Positions 14,639 through 21,610 of a stretch of DNA of 25,825 bases are shown here, in pieces. Where the stretch lies: positions 1 through 25,825 of the forward strand of contig CAJKRH010000027.1 in NCBI GenBank assembly GCA_905202255.1, read 5' to 3'. The stretch's first letter is position 1. The number at the start of each line of letters is the position of its first letter. Source of the DNA: an uncultured Ruminococcus sp. Lineage in GTDB: Bacteria > Bacillota > Clostridia > Oscillospirales > CAG-272. The notes under the pieces were generated by a model that made no database searches, was not told the DNA's origin, and saw nothing but the letters and a program-made list of their open reading frames with translations. The translations under genes were made by a program, and so were the position numbers.

Positions 14639-15549
14639 TATAACACCTCCTCAAGTTCGGCAAGGATGGCGGTCTGCGCCGCTTCGTCCCCTATTGTGCG
14701 CGCCAGCCGCTCGATGGCGGCGCGTGCCATGATATTTTCCGCTTCCTCGGCGGAGATGCCGCGGCTCTCAAAATAGAACAGCGTGTCCTCGTCCAGTTCG
14801 CCGATGGTCGCGCCGTGGTTGCCCACAACATTTTCCTCGGCGCACAAAATCAATGGCACTGTCTTGTTGACGACGCCGTCGCCGAGCATCAGAACGGTCT
14901 CCTGCTCGTTTCCGACGGAGCCTGCCGAGCCGCGCCTGAAGTCAATCGTTCCGCGGAAAATTTTCCTGGCATTATCTTTCAGTGCGCCTGCGGCACTTAT
15001 TTCGCTTGTGGTTTTCTGCCCGTGGTGATTCACCGCAAGGTTTATATCGATGGTCCGGCTGTTCTGACCCAGATAGCCGATGCTTGCGTTAAAGCCCGCC
15101 CCGTCGCCGTTCAGTTCAAAATGCCCGTCGCTGTACACATCGCCGCGCCCGAGCAGAATCTGTATCAGCTCCACCTGACCGTTTTCGGCGCACTCGCCGC
15201 TTGTTTCCAGGCGCAGAAGCGAATCCTGCGCCGCATTCTGAATCTGCACAAGCCGCACTTTTGCGTTCTTTTCAATATGGAGCGCCGTGCGGACAAGCAG
15301 GTTCTTTTCCGCTTTCAGCGTTTCGAAAACGGTGACGGTCTGCCCCTCGTGAGCGTGAATATTCACGGTTTTCCCGCTGTATTCGGCATCGGCACAGTCC
15401 GAAATTTCAAGACGCTCGGTCTGCCCTGCGGCGGTGATTTGTTCTGCTCCCAAATCCTCGGTCTGCCCCCAGACAATTGGCGTTTCGTTGACGCCGAGTC
15501 TGTTCCATGTGCGGGTCGGGAGCTTGTTTATTAAAATTTTTTCGCTCAT
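14638..15549 (-). CDS. sufD: Fe-S assembly scaffold subunit SufD
   Basis: A 303-residue SufBD-family protein, shorter than the 400-plus residues of many SufD proteins because the N-terminal helical part is reduced. The beta-helix core is seen (IHAHEGQTVTVFETL, then FNASIGYLGQNSRTIDINLAVNHHGQKTTS). The C-terminal family block follows: KNARKIFRGTIDFRRG-like (here DNARKIFRGTIDF), then MLGDGVVNKTVPLILCAEENVVGNHGATIG and the closing SRGISAEEAENIMARA. It would form the SufBC2D scaffold with SufB and SufC. GGAGT-type ribosome binding site before ATG 15549; 13 bases separate it from sufB. Confidence 0.9.
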   Translation of the reverse strand: MSEKILINKLPTRTWNRLGVNETPIVWGQTEDLGAEQITAAGQTERLEISDCADAEYSGKTVNIHAHEGQTVTVFETLKAEKNLLVRTALHIEKNAKVRLVQIQNAAQDSLLRLETSGECAENGQVELIQILLGRGDVYSDGHFELNGDGAGFNASIGYLGQNSRTIDINLAVNHHGQKTTSEISAAGALKDNARKIFRGTIDFRRGSAGSVGNEQETVLMLGDGVVNKTVPLILCAEENVVGNHGATIGELDEDTLFYFESRGISAEEAENIMARAAIERLARTIGDEAAQTAILAELEEVL

Positions 15550-15562
15550 ATCCGTACTCCTT

Positions 15563-16978
15563 TCAGCCGATGCTGCCTTTCATCTCCAGGCGGATGAGGT
15601 TGTTCATTTCCACCGCGTATTCAACGGGAAGCTCTTTTGAAACATTGTCGGCAAAGCCGCTGACGATCAGCGCGCGTGCGTCTTCCTCGCTCATGCCGCG
15701 GCTCATCAGGTAAAATACTGCCTCGTTGCTGATGGCGCCGATTTTTGCCTCGTGACCGATTGCCGCGTCCTTTGTGCGGATGTCCATCGCGGGGATGGTA
15801 TCGGAGCGCGACTCCGAATCCAGCATCAGCGACTGGCACGATACGGACGATTTCGCGCCTTTCGCGCTCTTTTCCACCACCACACTGCTGCGGAATGTAC
15901 TGATGCCGCCGCTCTTGCTGATGGAGCGGGTATTCATATAGGAACTTGTATTTTTGCCGACATGAACGACCTTTGCGCCGGTATCGAGATTCTGTCCCGC
16001 TCCGGCAAAGGTGACTCCGGTAAACTCCATGCGGGAATTGTCGCCTTTCAGGATGCTCATGGGATACAGACAGCCCACATGCGAGCCGAATGAGCCGGAA
16101 ATCCACTCGATTGTTCCGCCCTCCTCGACCAGCGCGCGCTTGGTATTCAGATTGTACATATTTTTCGACCAGTTTTCAATGGTGGAATAGCGGAGCTTTG
16201 CTCCTTTCTTTACATACAGCTCCACGCAACCGGCATGGAGATTTGCCACATTGTATTTCGGCGCGGAGCATCCCTCGATGAAGTGCAGGCTTGCGCCCTC
16301 GTCCACGATGATGAGCGTATGCTCAAACTGACCTGCGCCCTTGGCATTGAGGCGGAAATATGATTGCAGGGGAATCGACAGATGCACGCCCTTTGGCACA
16401 TACACAAACGAGCCGCCTGACCACACCGCGCCGTGAAGCGCCGCAAACTTATGGTCGCGCGGCGTCACAAGCTTCATGAAATATTTGCGCACCATGTCGG
16501 CATATTCGCCTTTCAGGGCGCTTTCCATGTCGGTATATACCACGCCCTCTGCGGCGACGGAATCCTTGACATTGTGATATACAAGCTCGGAGTCGTACTG
16601 CGCACCCACGCCTGCGAGCGACTTGCGCTCCGCCTGCGGAATACCGAGCCGCTCAAAGGTTTCCTTGATGTCGTCCGGCACATCCTTCCAGTCGTTGCGC
16701 ATTTTTGTGTTGGGGCGGACATAGGTCGCGATATGAGCCATATCCAAGCCATCGATGGAGGGACCCCAATCGGGAATTTTCATTTCGTTATAAATCTGGA
16801 GGGATTCGAGACGGAACTGCTGCATCCATATCGGGTCGTCCTTTTCTTTGGAGAGCTTTTCCACTATCTCCGGTGTCAGACCGGATTCCATGCGGTATGC
16901 GTCGTGCTCCTCGTCACGGATATCGTAGACACTGCGGTCCACATCCTCCACATAGGTTTTTTCTTTCTGTTCTGTCAT
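15563..16978 (-). CDS. sufB: Fe-S assembly scaffold subunit SufB
   Basis: A 471-residue protein, the usual SufB length. The N-terminal region with the family's YDIRDEEHDAYRMESGLTPE stretch is followed by the SufBD beta-helix core. Visible family blocks include SGGSFVYVPKGVHLSIPLQSYFR, LHFIEGCSAPKYNVANLHAG, and YSTIENWSKNMYNLNTKRA. Late blocks are SSVSCQSLMLDSESRSDTIP and IGHEAKIGAISNEAVFYLMSRG. The cysteine in EGCSAP is the one thought to take part in cluster assembly. It is the main scaffold of the SufBCD complex. It starts 17 bases after sufC and lies in the middle of the operon. Confidence 0.96.
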   Translation of the reverse strand: MTEQKEKTYVEDVDRSVYDIRDEEHDAYRMESGLTPEIVEKLSKEKDDPIWMQQFRLESLQIYNEMKIPDWGPSIDGLDMAHIATYVRPNTKMRNDWKDVPDDIKETFERLGIPQAERKSLAGVGAQYDSELVYHNVKDSVAAEGVVYTDMESALKGEYADMVRKYFMKLVTPRDHKFAALHGAVWSGGSFVYVPKGVHLSIPLQSYFRLNAKGAGQFEHTLIIVDEGASLHFIEGCSAPKYNVANLHAGCVELYVKKGAKLRYSTIENWSKNMYNLNTKRALVEEGGTIEWISGSFGSHVGCLYPMSILKGDNSRMEFTGVTFAGAGQNLDTGAKVVHVGKNTSSYMNTRSISKSGGISTFRSSVVVEKSAKGAKSSVSCQSLMLDSESRSDTIPAMDIRTKDAAIGHEAKIGAISNEAVFYLMSRGMSEEDARALIVSGFADNVSKELPVEYAVEMNNLIRLEMKGSIG

Positions 16979-16995
16979 GCAAGGAACCTCCCGAT

Positions 16996-17742
16996 TCAGA
17001 CTTCTTTCAGGCTGCCGAAGCCGTGTTCGTTGATTTCCTCAATAAGTCCGGCATCACCGTTGCGGACGATGACTCCGTCCTCCATCACATGAGCCGCGTC
17101 CACATGCAGTGCCTCGAGAATGCGGGTGGAATGGGTGATGATAAGGAGCGAACCGTGCGTTCTCTCGCGGAAGAGGCGCACGCCCTCGCTGACGGTGCGG
17201 ACGGCATCGACATCAAGACCTGAGTCCGTCTCATCCAGAATGGCAAGCTTCGGCTCCAGCATCAGCATCTGCAGGATTTCCGCCTTTTTCTTCTCTCCGC
17301 CGGAAAAACCGACATTCAGGTCGCGCTCAGCATAGCTCTCGTCCATATTCAGCAGTGCCATGGTTTCACTGAGTTTCTTCCTGAAATCCCACAGGCGCAG
17401 GCGACTGCCCGTCCTCTGCTCAAGCGCACTGCGGATGAATGCGCTCAGCGTAACGCCCGGCACCTCGAGCGGATTCTGAAAAGACAGAAAAATGCCCTTT
17501 TTTGCCCGTTCGTTTACCGGAAGCTCCGTGATATCCTCGCCGTCAAAAACGACGGAACCGGAAGTGATACTGTAAGCCGGATTGCCTGTGACGGCATAGC
17601 CGAGCGTGGATTTGCCGGTGCCGTTGGGTCCCATGAGCACATGGGTTTCATCATGCCCGACAGTCAGGTTCACGCCGTGAAGAATTTCTTTATCCTCGAC
17701 GCAAACATGCAGATTCCGAATCTTTAAAAGCTCTTTACTCAT
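16996..17742 (-). CDS. sufC: Fe-S assembly ATPase SufC
   Basis: A 248-residue ABC ATPase without membrane domains. Walker A is GPNGTGKST (38-46). The signature GFSGGEKKKAEILQM and the Walker B/H-loop region AILDETDSGLDVDAV are exactly of the SufC type, with Asp-Glu-Thr-Asp in place of the DEPT of transporters. It powers conformational change of SufB/SufD during Fe-S cluster building in the cytoplasm. It is the first structural gene after rrf2. AAGGTGG precedes ATG 17742. A small hairpin, GCCGC-CACT-GCGGC, lies in the 57-base gap to rrf2 (about 17769-17782). Confidence 0.96.
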   Translation of the reverse strand: MSKELLKIRNLHVCVEDKEILHGVNLTVGHDETHVLMGPNGTGKSTLGYAVTGNPAYSITSGSVVFDGEDITELPVNERAKKGIFLSFQNPLEVPGVTLSAFIRSALEQRTGSRLRLWDFRKKLSETMALLNMDESYAERDLNVGFSGGEKKKAEILQMLMLEPKLAILDETDSGLDVDAVRTVSEGVRLFRERTHGSLLIITHSTRILEALHVDAAHVMEDGVIVRNGDAGLIEEINEHGFGSLKEV

Positions 17743-17799
17743 AATTGAACCACCTTGTTTTTTACCGTGCCGCAGTGGCGGCAGATTATTTATATTTGC

Positions 17800-18198
17800 T
17801 CACATAAGCTGCGCTAAAGTACAGCTGTCGATATAAGCGTTTATCTGCTCTTCCAGTCCCTGCCAGAAAAGCCGCGCATCGCAGTTGCATGAGTGACCGC
17901 AGACCGATTCACCCTCGGACTGACATGAGATAGGCGAGAGGTTTCCCTCTGCCGCCCGTAAAATTTCACCCACGGGATAGTCCTCGGGAGAACGCGTCAG
18001 GCGATAGCCGCCCGCTTTTCCCAGTGCGCTCTCAACCAGATTTGCACGAATCAGGGCAGCCATGATGCTCTCCAGATATTTTTTGGAGAGCTGCTGGCGC
18101 CGGGCAATGTCGCTCAGGCACTGCCATTCGCTGCTGCCGTGCTTTGCCATATCGAGCATGACGCACAAGGCGTAGCGCCCTTTTGTCGAAATCATCAC
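17800..18198 (-). CDS. Rrf2/IscR-type regulator, likely Fe-S sensing
   Basis: A 132-residue Rrf2-family repressor. The winged helix begins STKGRYALCVMLDMA and includes SDIARRQQLSKKYLESIMAAL (29-49) and GGYRLTRSP. The cysteines C92, C100, C104 and C106 form the cluster-binding loop region (SCQSEGESVCGHSCNC). IscR uses three cysteines, so this protein likely carries an Fe-S cluster, but which three bind it cannot be told. It heads the suf operon, which suggests that it represses suf while clusters are plentiful. The start is GTG 18198, eight bases behind GGAGG; ATG 18195 is the alternative. A palindrome overlaps its promoter and is the probable autoregulatory operator. Confidence 0.9.
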   Translation of the reverse strand: MMISTKGRYALCVMLDMAKHGSSEWQCLSDIARRQQLSKKYLESIMAALIRANLVESALGKAGGYRLTRSPEDYPVGEILRAAEGNLSPISCQSEGESVCGHSCNCDARLFWQGLEEQINAYIDSCTLAQLM

Positions 18199-18233
18199 GA
18201 AACATTCCTCCTTATCCGCAATAGCCTACCTTT

Positions 18234-18271
18234 ACGGTAGGAATTATATCACTTAAATCCTACCGTGTCAA
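18234..18271 (-). promoter_or_regulatory. rrf2-suf promoter with inverted-repeat operator
   Basis: On the minus strand TTGACA (18271-18266) and TATAAT (18248-18243) are perfect and 17 bases apart. ACGGTAGGA (18234-18242) and TCCTACCGT (18258-18266) form a perfect 9-bp inverted repeat that flanks the -10 and reaches into the -35. A second half-site, CCTACC (18225-18230), lies just downstream of the start region, giving CCTACC-TTTAC-GGTAGG. Binding by the Rrf2 protein would block RNA polymerase. Confidence 0.85.
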
Positions 18272-18361
18272 TAGGCATTTAAAAAAATATCGGAATTTCG
18301 GGTGCAGTCTCACATCAATTGTAACACTGCGCCTGCGGGCGGAACTTTTTTACTTTCCCTC

Positions 18362-18390
18362 TTGAAAATCGACATTCTCCATGATATAAT
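18362..18390 (+). promoter_or_regulatory. Promoter of the MATE transporter gene
   Basis: TTGAAA (18362-18367), 17 bases, TATAAT (18385-18390). It reads away from the suf promoter and lies 66 bases before the ATG at 18457. Confidence 0.75.
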
Positions 18391-18456
18391 ATGCTGTTGT
18401 GCGCGGCGGGGGACGATTCCGAGCGCGGCATGTAATTTTTCGGAGGATATTCATAT

Positions 18457-19854
18457 ATGGCAAATCGCTCTTCTGCTGTCGGAAGAGAGCGCGGCGAAAT
18501 TCAGATGACGCAGGGCTCTCTCTGGAAAAATATGCTTCTTTTCAGCATTCCGCTCATGCTTTCTCAGCTTTTGCAGGTGCTTTTCAATATGGCGGATGTG
18601 GCTGTTGTCGGCAAATTCTCAAGCGCGGAAGCTTTGGGAGCCGTCGGTTCCACAACGATTCTCGTTTCTCTTTTCACAGGCTTTCTCATCGGAATGGGAA
18701 GTGCTGTCAATGTTCAGGTTGCGCATCATCTCGGCGCAAGAGACAAGGCGCGCACATCCGCTTCCATACGCACCTCGTTTGTGATATGTCTGGCAACAGG
18801 CTGTATCATAACGGTGCTCTGCCTTATTTCCGCGCGGTTCATGCTGGAACTGCTCGGCACAAAGGATGACCTTATCGAGGGCGCCGTGCTTTATTTCCGC
18901 ATCTATGCGCTCGGTATGCCTGCGCTCGGAATCTTCAATTTCGGAAACGGCGTGCTCAGTGCAAACGGAGATACGAAGCGCCCGCTTGTATATCTTATGA
19001 TTGCGGGTATTCTGAATGTTATTTTCAATCTGTTTTTCGTCATCGTCTGCAAAATGGCAGAGGACGGCGTCGCACTCGCCAGCATCATAACGCAATATGT
19101 ATCCGCAGGGCTTATTCTCATACATATGGCGCGTCAGGATAATGACTGCAAATTCTGCCTTGGCGACCTTAAAGGCGGGCTTGACAAAACCGAGAGCAAA
19201 CGCATCCTCGGGCTCGGCATTCCCGCGGGACTTCAGAATGCCATCTTTGCCGTTGCCAATCTCTTTATACAGGGCGCGGTCAATTCCTTTGATTCCGTCA
19301 TGGTAGAGGGAAATTCCGCCGCCGCAAATTCCGATGCCATTATATATAATGTAATGGCGGCGTTCTATACCGCATGTTCAACTTTCATGGGGCAGAATCT
19401 CGGCGCGGGCAAGAGAGAACGCGTGCTGAAAAGCTATTTCATCGGCATAGTGTATTCTTTCATCGCGGGCGCGGTGCTCGGCGGTGCGCTCTTCCTTTTC
19501 GGCAGAGAATTTCTTTCCCTTTTCGCAAACGATGAGGCTGTCATCGAGGCAGGACTTCAGCGTACACAGATAATGTGTTTCTCATATGCCGTCAGTGCTT
19601 TCATGGATTGCACCATTGCCGCCTGCCGCGGTATCGGCAAGAGCCTCGCGCCGACAATCATCGTTATCATGGGTTCATGCGTATTCCGCGTGGCGTGGAT
19701 ATATACGGTTTTTGCTCATTTCCATACAATCCCGTCGCTTTATCTGCTGTATATTTTCTCGTGGACAATCACGGCGATAGCGGAGATAATATGCTTTATC
19801 ATAAGTTATAAAAAGCTGATAATACCGCCTGCCGAGCCTGCGCCCGAGCTGTAA
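18457..19854 (+). CDS. MATE-family efflux transporter
   Basis: A 465-residue membrane protein of the multidrug and toxic compound extrusion family, driving drug or metabolite export with a Na+ or H+ gradient. The two repeated halves are visible. The first begins GSLWKNMLLFSIPLMLSQLLQVLFNMADVAVVGKF and continues with LGAVGSTTILVSLFTGFLIGMGSAVNVQVAHHLGARD. The second begins ILGLGIPAGLQNAIFAVANLFIQGAVNSF. The TFMGQNLGAGKRERV block is the typical MATE loop. About 12 hydrophobic segments fit the length. GGAGG precedes ATG 18457 by 10 bases. The substrate cannot be read. The XRE gene follows 42 bases later and could control it. Confidence 0.93.
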   Translation: MANRSSAVGRERGEIQMTQGSLWKNMLLFSIPLMLSQLLQVLFNMADVAVVGKFSSAEALGAVGSTTILVSLFTGFLIGMGSAVNVQVAHHLGARDKARTSASIRTSFVICLATGCIITVLCLISARFMLELLGTKDDLIEGAVLYFRIYALGMPALGIFNFGNGVLSANGDTKRPLVYLMIAGILNVIFNLFFVIVCKMAEDGVALASIITQYVSAGLILIHMARQDNDCKFCLGDLKGGLDKTESKRILGLGIPAGLQNAIFAVANLFIQGAVNSFDSVMVEGNSAAANSDAIIYNVMAAFYTACSTFMGQNLGAGKRERVLKSYFIGIVYSFIAGAVLGGALFLFGREFLSLFANDEAVIEAGLQRTQIMCFSYAVSAFMDCTIAACRGIGKSLAPTIIVIMGSCVFRVAWIYTVFAHFHTIPSLYLLYIFSWTITAIAEIICFIISYKKLIIPPAEPAPEL

Positions 19855-19896
19855 ATCTAAAAGTGTAAGTATCATAACCAAAAGGCGGTGGATAAT

Positions 19897-20229
19897 ATGA
19901 ATAAAGCGAGCATCGGAAAGAGGATTCGTACCTGCAGGGAAGAAAAGGGCTGGAGTCAGGAGGCTTTTGCCGAGAAAATCGGATTGAGCATTGCTTATAC
20001 GGGCATGATTGAGCGCGGTGAAAAGGTGCCGAGGCTCGAAACCTTTATCCGCATCGCAAATGTTCTGGAGGTATCAGCCGATTTTCTGCTGGCGGATGTT
20101 TTGCAGGCACAGCTTTTCGCCGACACATCGGCGAGAGCCGCATCGATAAACAGTCTTGACAAGGCGGGACGCGAGCGCATCTATGATGTTATAGACACGC
20201 TACTGCGCCATGAGAAAAAGACAAAATAA
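19897..20229 (+). CDS. XRE-family helix-turn-helix regulator
   Basis: A 110-residue DNA-binding protein. The Cro/C1-type helix-turn-helix fills residues 4-60: IGKRIRTCREEKGWSQEAFA, then EKIGLSIAYTGMIERGEKVP with the typical Glu/Arg-Gly turn, then LETFIRIANVLEVSADFLL. The rest (about 65-110) is a short helical tail with SLDKAGRERIYDVIDTLLRH, a common dimerising extension. GGCGGTGG stands five bases before ATG 19897, so I prefer this to the in-frame GTG at 19888, which is part of the ribosome binding site. It probably shares the MATE transcript, as no terminator is seen between them. Confidence 0.88.
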   Translation: MNKASIGKRIRTCREEKGWSQEAFAEKIGLSIAYTGMIERGEKVPRLETFIRIANVLEVSADFLLADVLQAQLFADTSARAASINSLDKAGRERIYDVIDTLLRHEKKTK

Positions 20230-20232
20230 CTA

Positions 20233-20261
20233 TTGAAAAAATAATTTCCTTGTGATATAAT
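20233..20261 (+). promoter_or_regulatory. Promoter before the PanE-like gene
   Basis: TTGAAA (20233-20238), 17 bases, TATAAT (20256-20261). It starts right behind the XRE stop and would give a transcript with an untranslated leader of about 120 bases before ATG 20390. Confidence 0.8.
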
Positions 20262-20278
20262 AATTAAAGAAAAGCGAC

Positions 20279-20357
20279 AAGGCTACTAAAAAAATCGGAA
20301 GCTGCCGGGAGGCGGCTTTTCGAAAACGGCGCGGTTAGCCTGAACTAACTGAACTTC
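20279..20357 (+). promoter_or_regulatory. Structured 5' leader, possible cis-regulatory RNA
   Basis: Between promoter and start codon the leader can form AAGCTGCC/GGCGGCTT around GGGA (about 20298-20317), followed by TTTTC, enclosed by the longer pairing GGCTA (20281-20285) with TAGCC (20336-20340). The same TAGCC stretch can instead form GTTAG/CTAAC (about 20334-20349) with the bases just downstream. The two pairings exclude each other, as in riboswitches and attenuators. I do not match it to a named riboswitch class. Confidence 0.4.
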
Positions 20358-20389
20358 AAAAGAAAAAATCGAAAAGAGGGAATCAGGTC

Positions 20390-21319
20390 ATGAAAATTCT
20401 GGTATTCGGTGCAGGCGTGCTCGGCTGCAATCTCGCGAGAAATTTTCTGCGCGCGAGAAAGGATGTGACACTGCTTGCAAGAGGAAAATGGGCAGAGGAA
20501 ATTCAGAAAAACGGTCTGCGGATAAAGGATAAATTTTCGCCGCGCGTATCGGTAAGCCGCATTCCCGTGGTGACGGAGCTTAAGCCGGAGGATAAATACG
20601 ATGTTATCTTCGTCGTCATGCGCTATACGCAGATTGATGCGATAAAAGATACTCTGCATGCAAACGGGACGAAAAACATCGTCTTTGTCGGCAACAATGT
20701 GAGTGCGGCGGCTCTTGCAGGGTCATTTCCGGAGAAAAATGTGATGTTTGCCTTTGCGCTTTCTGCGGGACATCGCGAGAGCGACTGCGTGAAATCGATA
20801 GACCTCAGGAAGATAACTATCGGTCAGATGGCGGGCGCGCCCTCAAACGAAAAGCTGATAGGGCAGATTTTTGACGGCACGAAATTCAAGGTTGTCTATG
20901 AGCCGAATGTGGGCGATTATCTTCTCTGCCATGCCGCATTTGTTATTCCCGCGGCGTTTGCCTGCTACAAAACCGACGGCAATCTGAAAAAACTCAAGGG
21001 AAATACGGCATATCTGAATAAGCTTATCGACGCAAATATCGAGGGCTACCGCGCCATAAAAAATGCGGGGCATGAGATACTGCCTGCGGGCGACAAGGAT
21101 TTTGAGAGCGCCAAATACCGCAAAACCTGCCTGCGCTTCTTCAAACTCATGTGCGCGACGGCACTCGGCAAGATATGCGCCTCCGACCATGCCATGAATG
21201 CCGTCGACGAGATGAGCGCGCTCAATTGCGATTTGAAGAAATTCTATGATGAAAACGGAGCAAAATATCCCGTATGGCAGGAGCTGGAAAAGGACTGCGG
21301 CGGATATCTGAAGAAATAA
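20390..21319 (+). CDS. PanE/ApbA-like dehydrogenase (ketopantoate reductase family)
   Basis: A 309-residue NAD(P)-dependent enzyme. The Rossmann fold starts at once, MKILVFGAGVLGCNLARNFL, with GxGxxG at 7-12, then LLAR and the family's DVIFVVMRYTQIDAI segment near 65-79. The C-terminal half is helical, as in PanE. The region that should carry the catalytic Lys and Asn of true ketopantoate reductases (K...N...NPL) reads DYLLCHAAFVIPAAFACYK, with neither residue at the expected place. So it is probably not a pantothenate enzyme, and its substrate is unknown. No other pantothenate gene is nearby. The start is supported by GAGGG 11 bases upstream. Its own promoter and folded leader suggest individual control. 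Confidence 0.75.
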   Translation: MKILVFGAGVLGCNLARNFLRARKDVTLLARGKWAEEIQKNGLRIKDKFSPRVSVSRIPVVTELKPEDKYDVIFVVMRYTQIDAIKDTLHANGTKNIVFVGNNVSAAALAGSFPEKNVMFAFALSAGHRESDCVKSIDLRKITIGQMAGAPSNEKLIGQIFDGTKFKVVYEPNVGDYLLCHAAFVIPAAFACYKTDGNLKKLKGNTAYLNKLIDANIEGYRAIKNAGHEILPAGDKDFESAKYRKTCLRFFKLMCATALGKICASDHAMNAVDEMSALNCDLKKFYDENGAKYPVWQELEKDCGGYLKK

Positions 21320-21343
21320 TCCGAAAGCTCGGGGGGACGCAAT

Positions 21344-21538
21344 ATGCTATTTGAAACATTCGGAAACAGGCAAAATCCCGCAGTGCTGTTTTTCCATGCC
21401 ATGGGCGTGACGGGGGCAATGCTTATCGGTTTGATCGGGAATTATCCTTTTACAAACGCCGTTTCCTGCGCATGGATAAGCATAGGAAACCTCCGGATGT
21501 TCGGCGGACTGCTCGCCGCGACGAAAAAATTAAAATAA
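21344..21538 (+). pseudogene. Truncated alpha/beta hydrolase remnant
   Basis: The 64-codon frame begins MLFETFGNRQNPAVLFFHAM and GVTGA, which looks like the N-terminal strand and oxyanion loop of an alpha/beta hydrolase. Beyond residue 25 the family core (nucleophile elbow, acid, His) is absent, and only a short tail ending LLAATKKLK follows. A large internal deletion is the simplest reading. GGGGGG stands before the ATG, so the reading frame may still be translated. It lies 24 bases behind the PanE-like gene and is followed by a strong terminator. Confidence 0.5.
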
Positions 21539-21542
21539 AAAC

Positions 21543-21589
21543 AAAAACAGCGTTTCCGCCCGTGCTTTGCGGCAGAAACGCTGTTTTTT
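21543..21589. terminator. Bidirectional terminator between convergent units
   Basis: AAAAACAGCGTTT (21543-21555) and AAACGCTGTTTTT (21576-21588) form a 13-bp stem, with CGCC/GGCG-type pairing inside. A and T runs on either side let it work for both the plus-strand unit and the trkH end at 21611. Confidence 0.9.
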
Positions 21590-21610
21590 ATTATGTTTTG
21601 TTTTACCGTA

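Noticed and set aside
20279..20357. Cobalamin, ZTP or c-di-GMP riboswitch before the PanE-like gene
   Set aside because: Short stretches such as CGGCGCGG recall the cobalamin core, but the other conserved blocks of these classes are missing.
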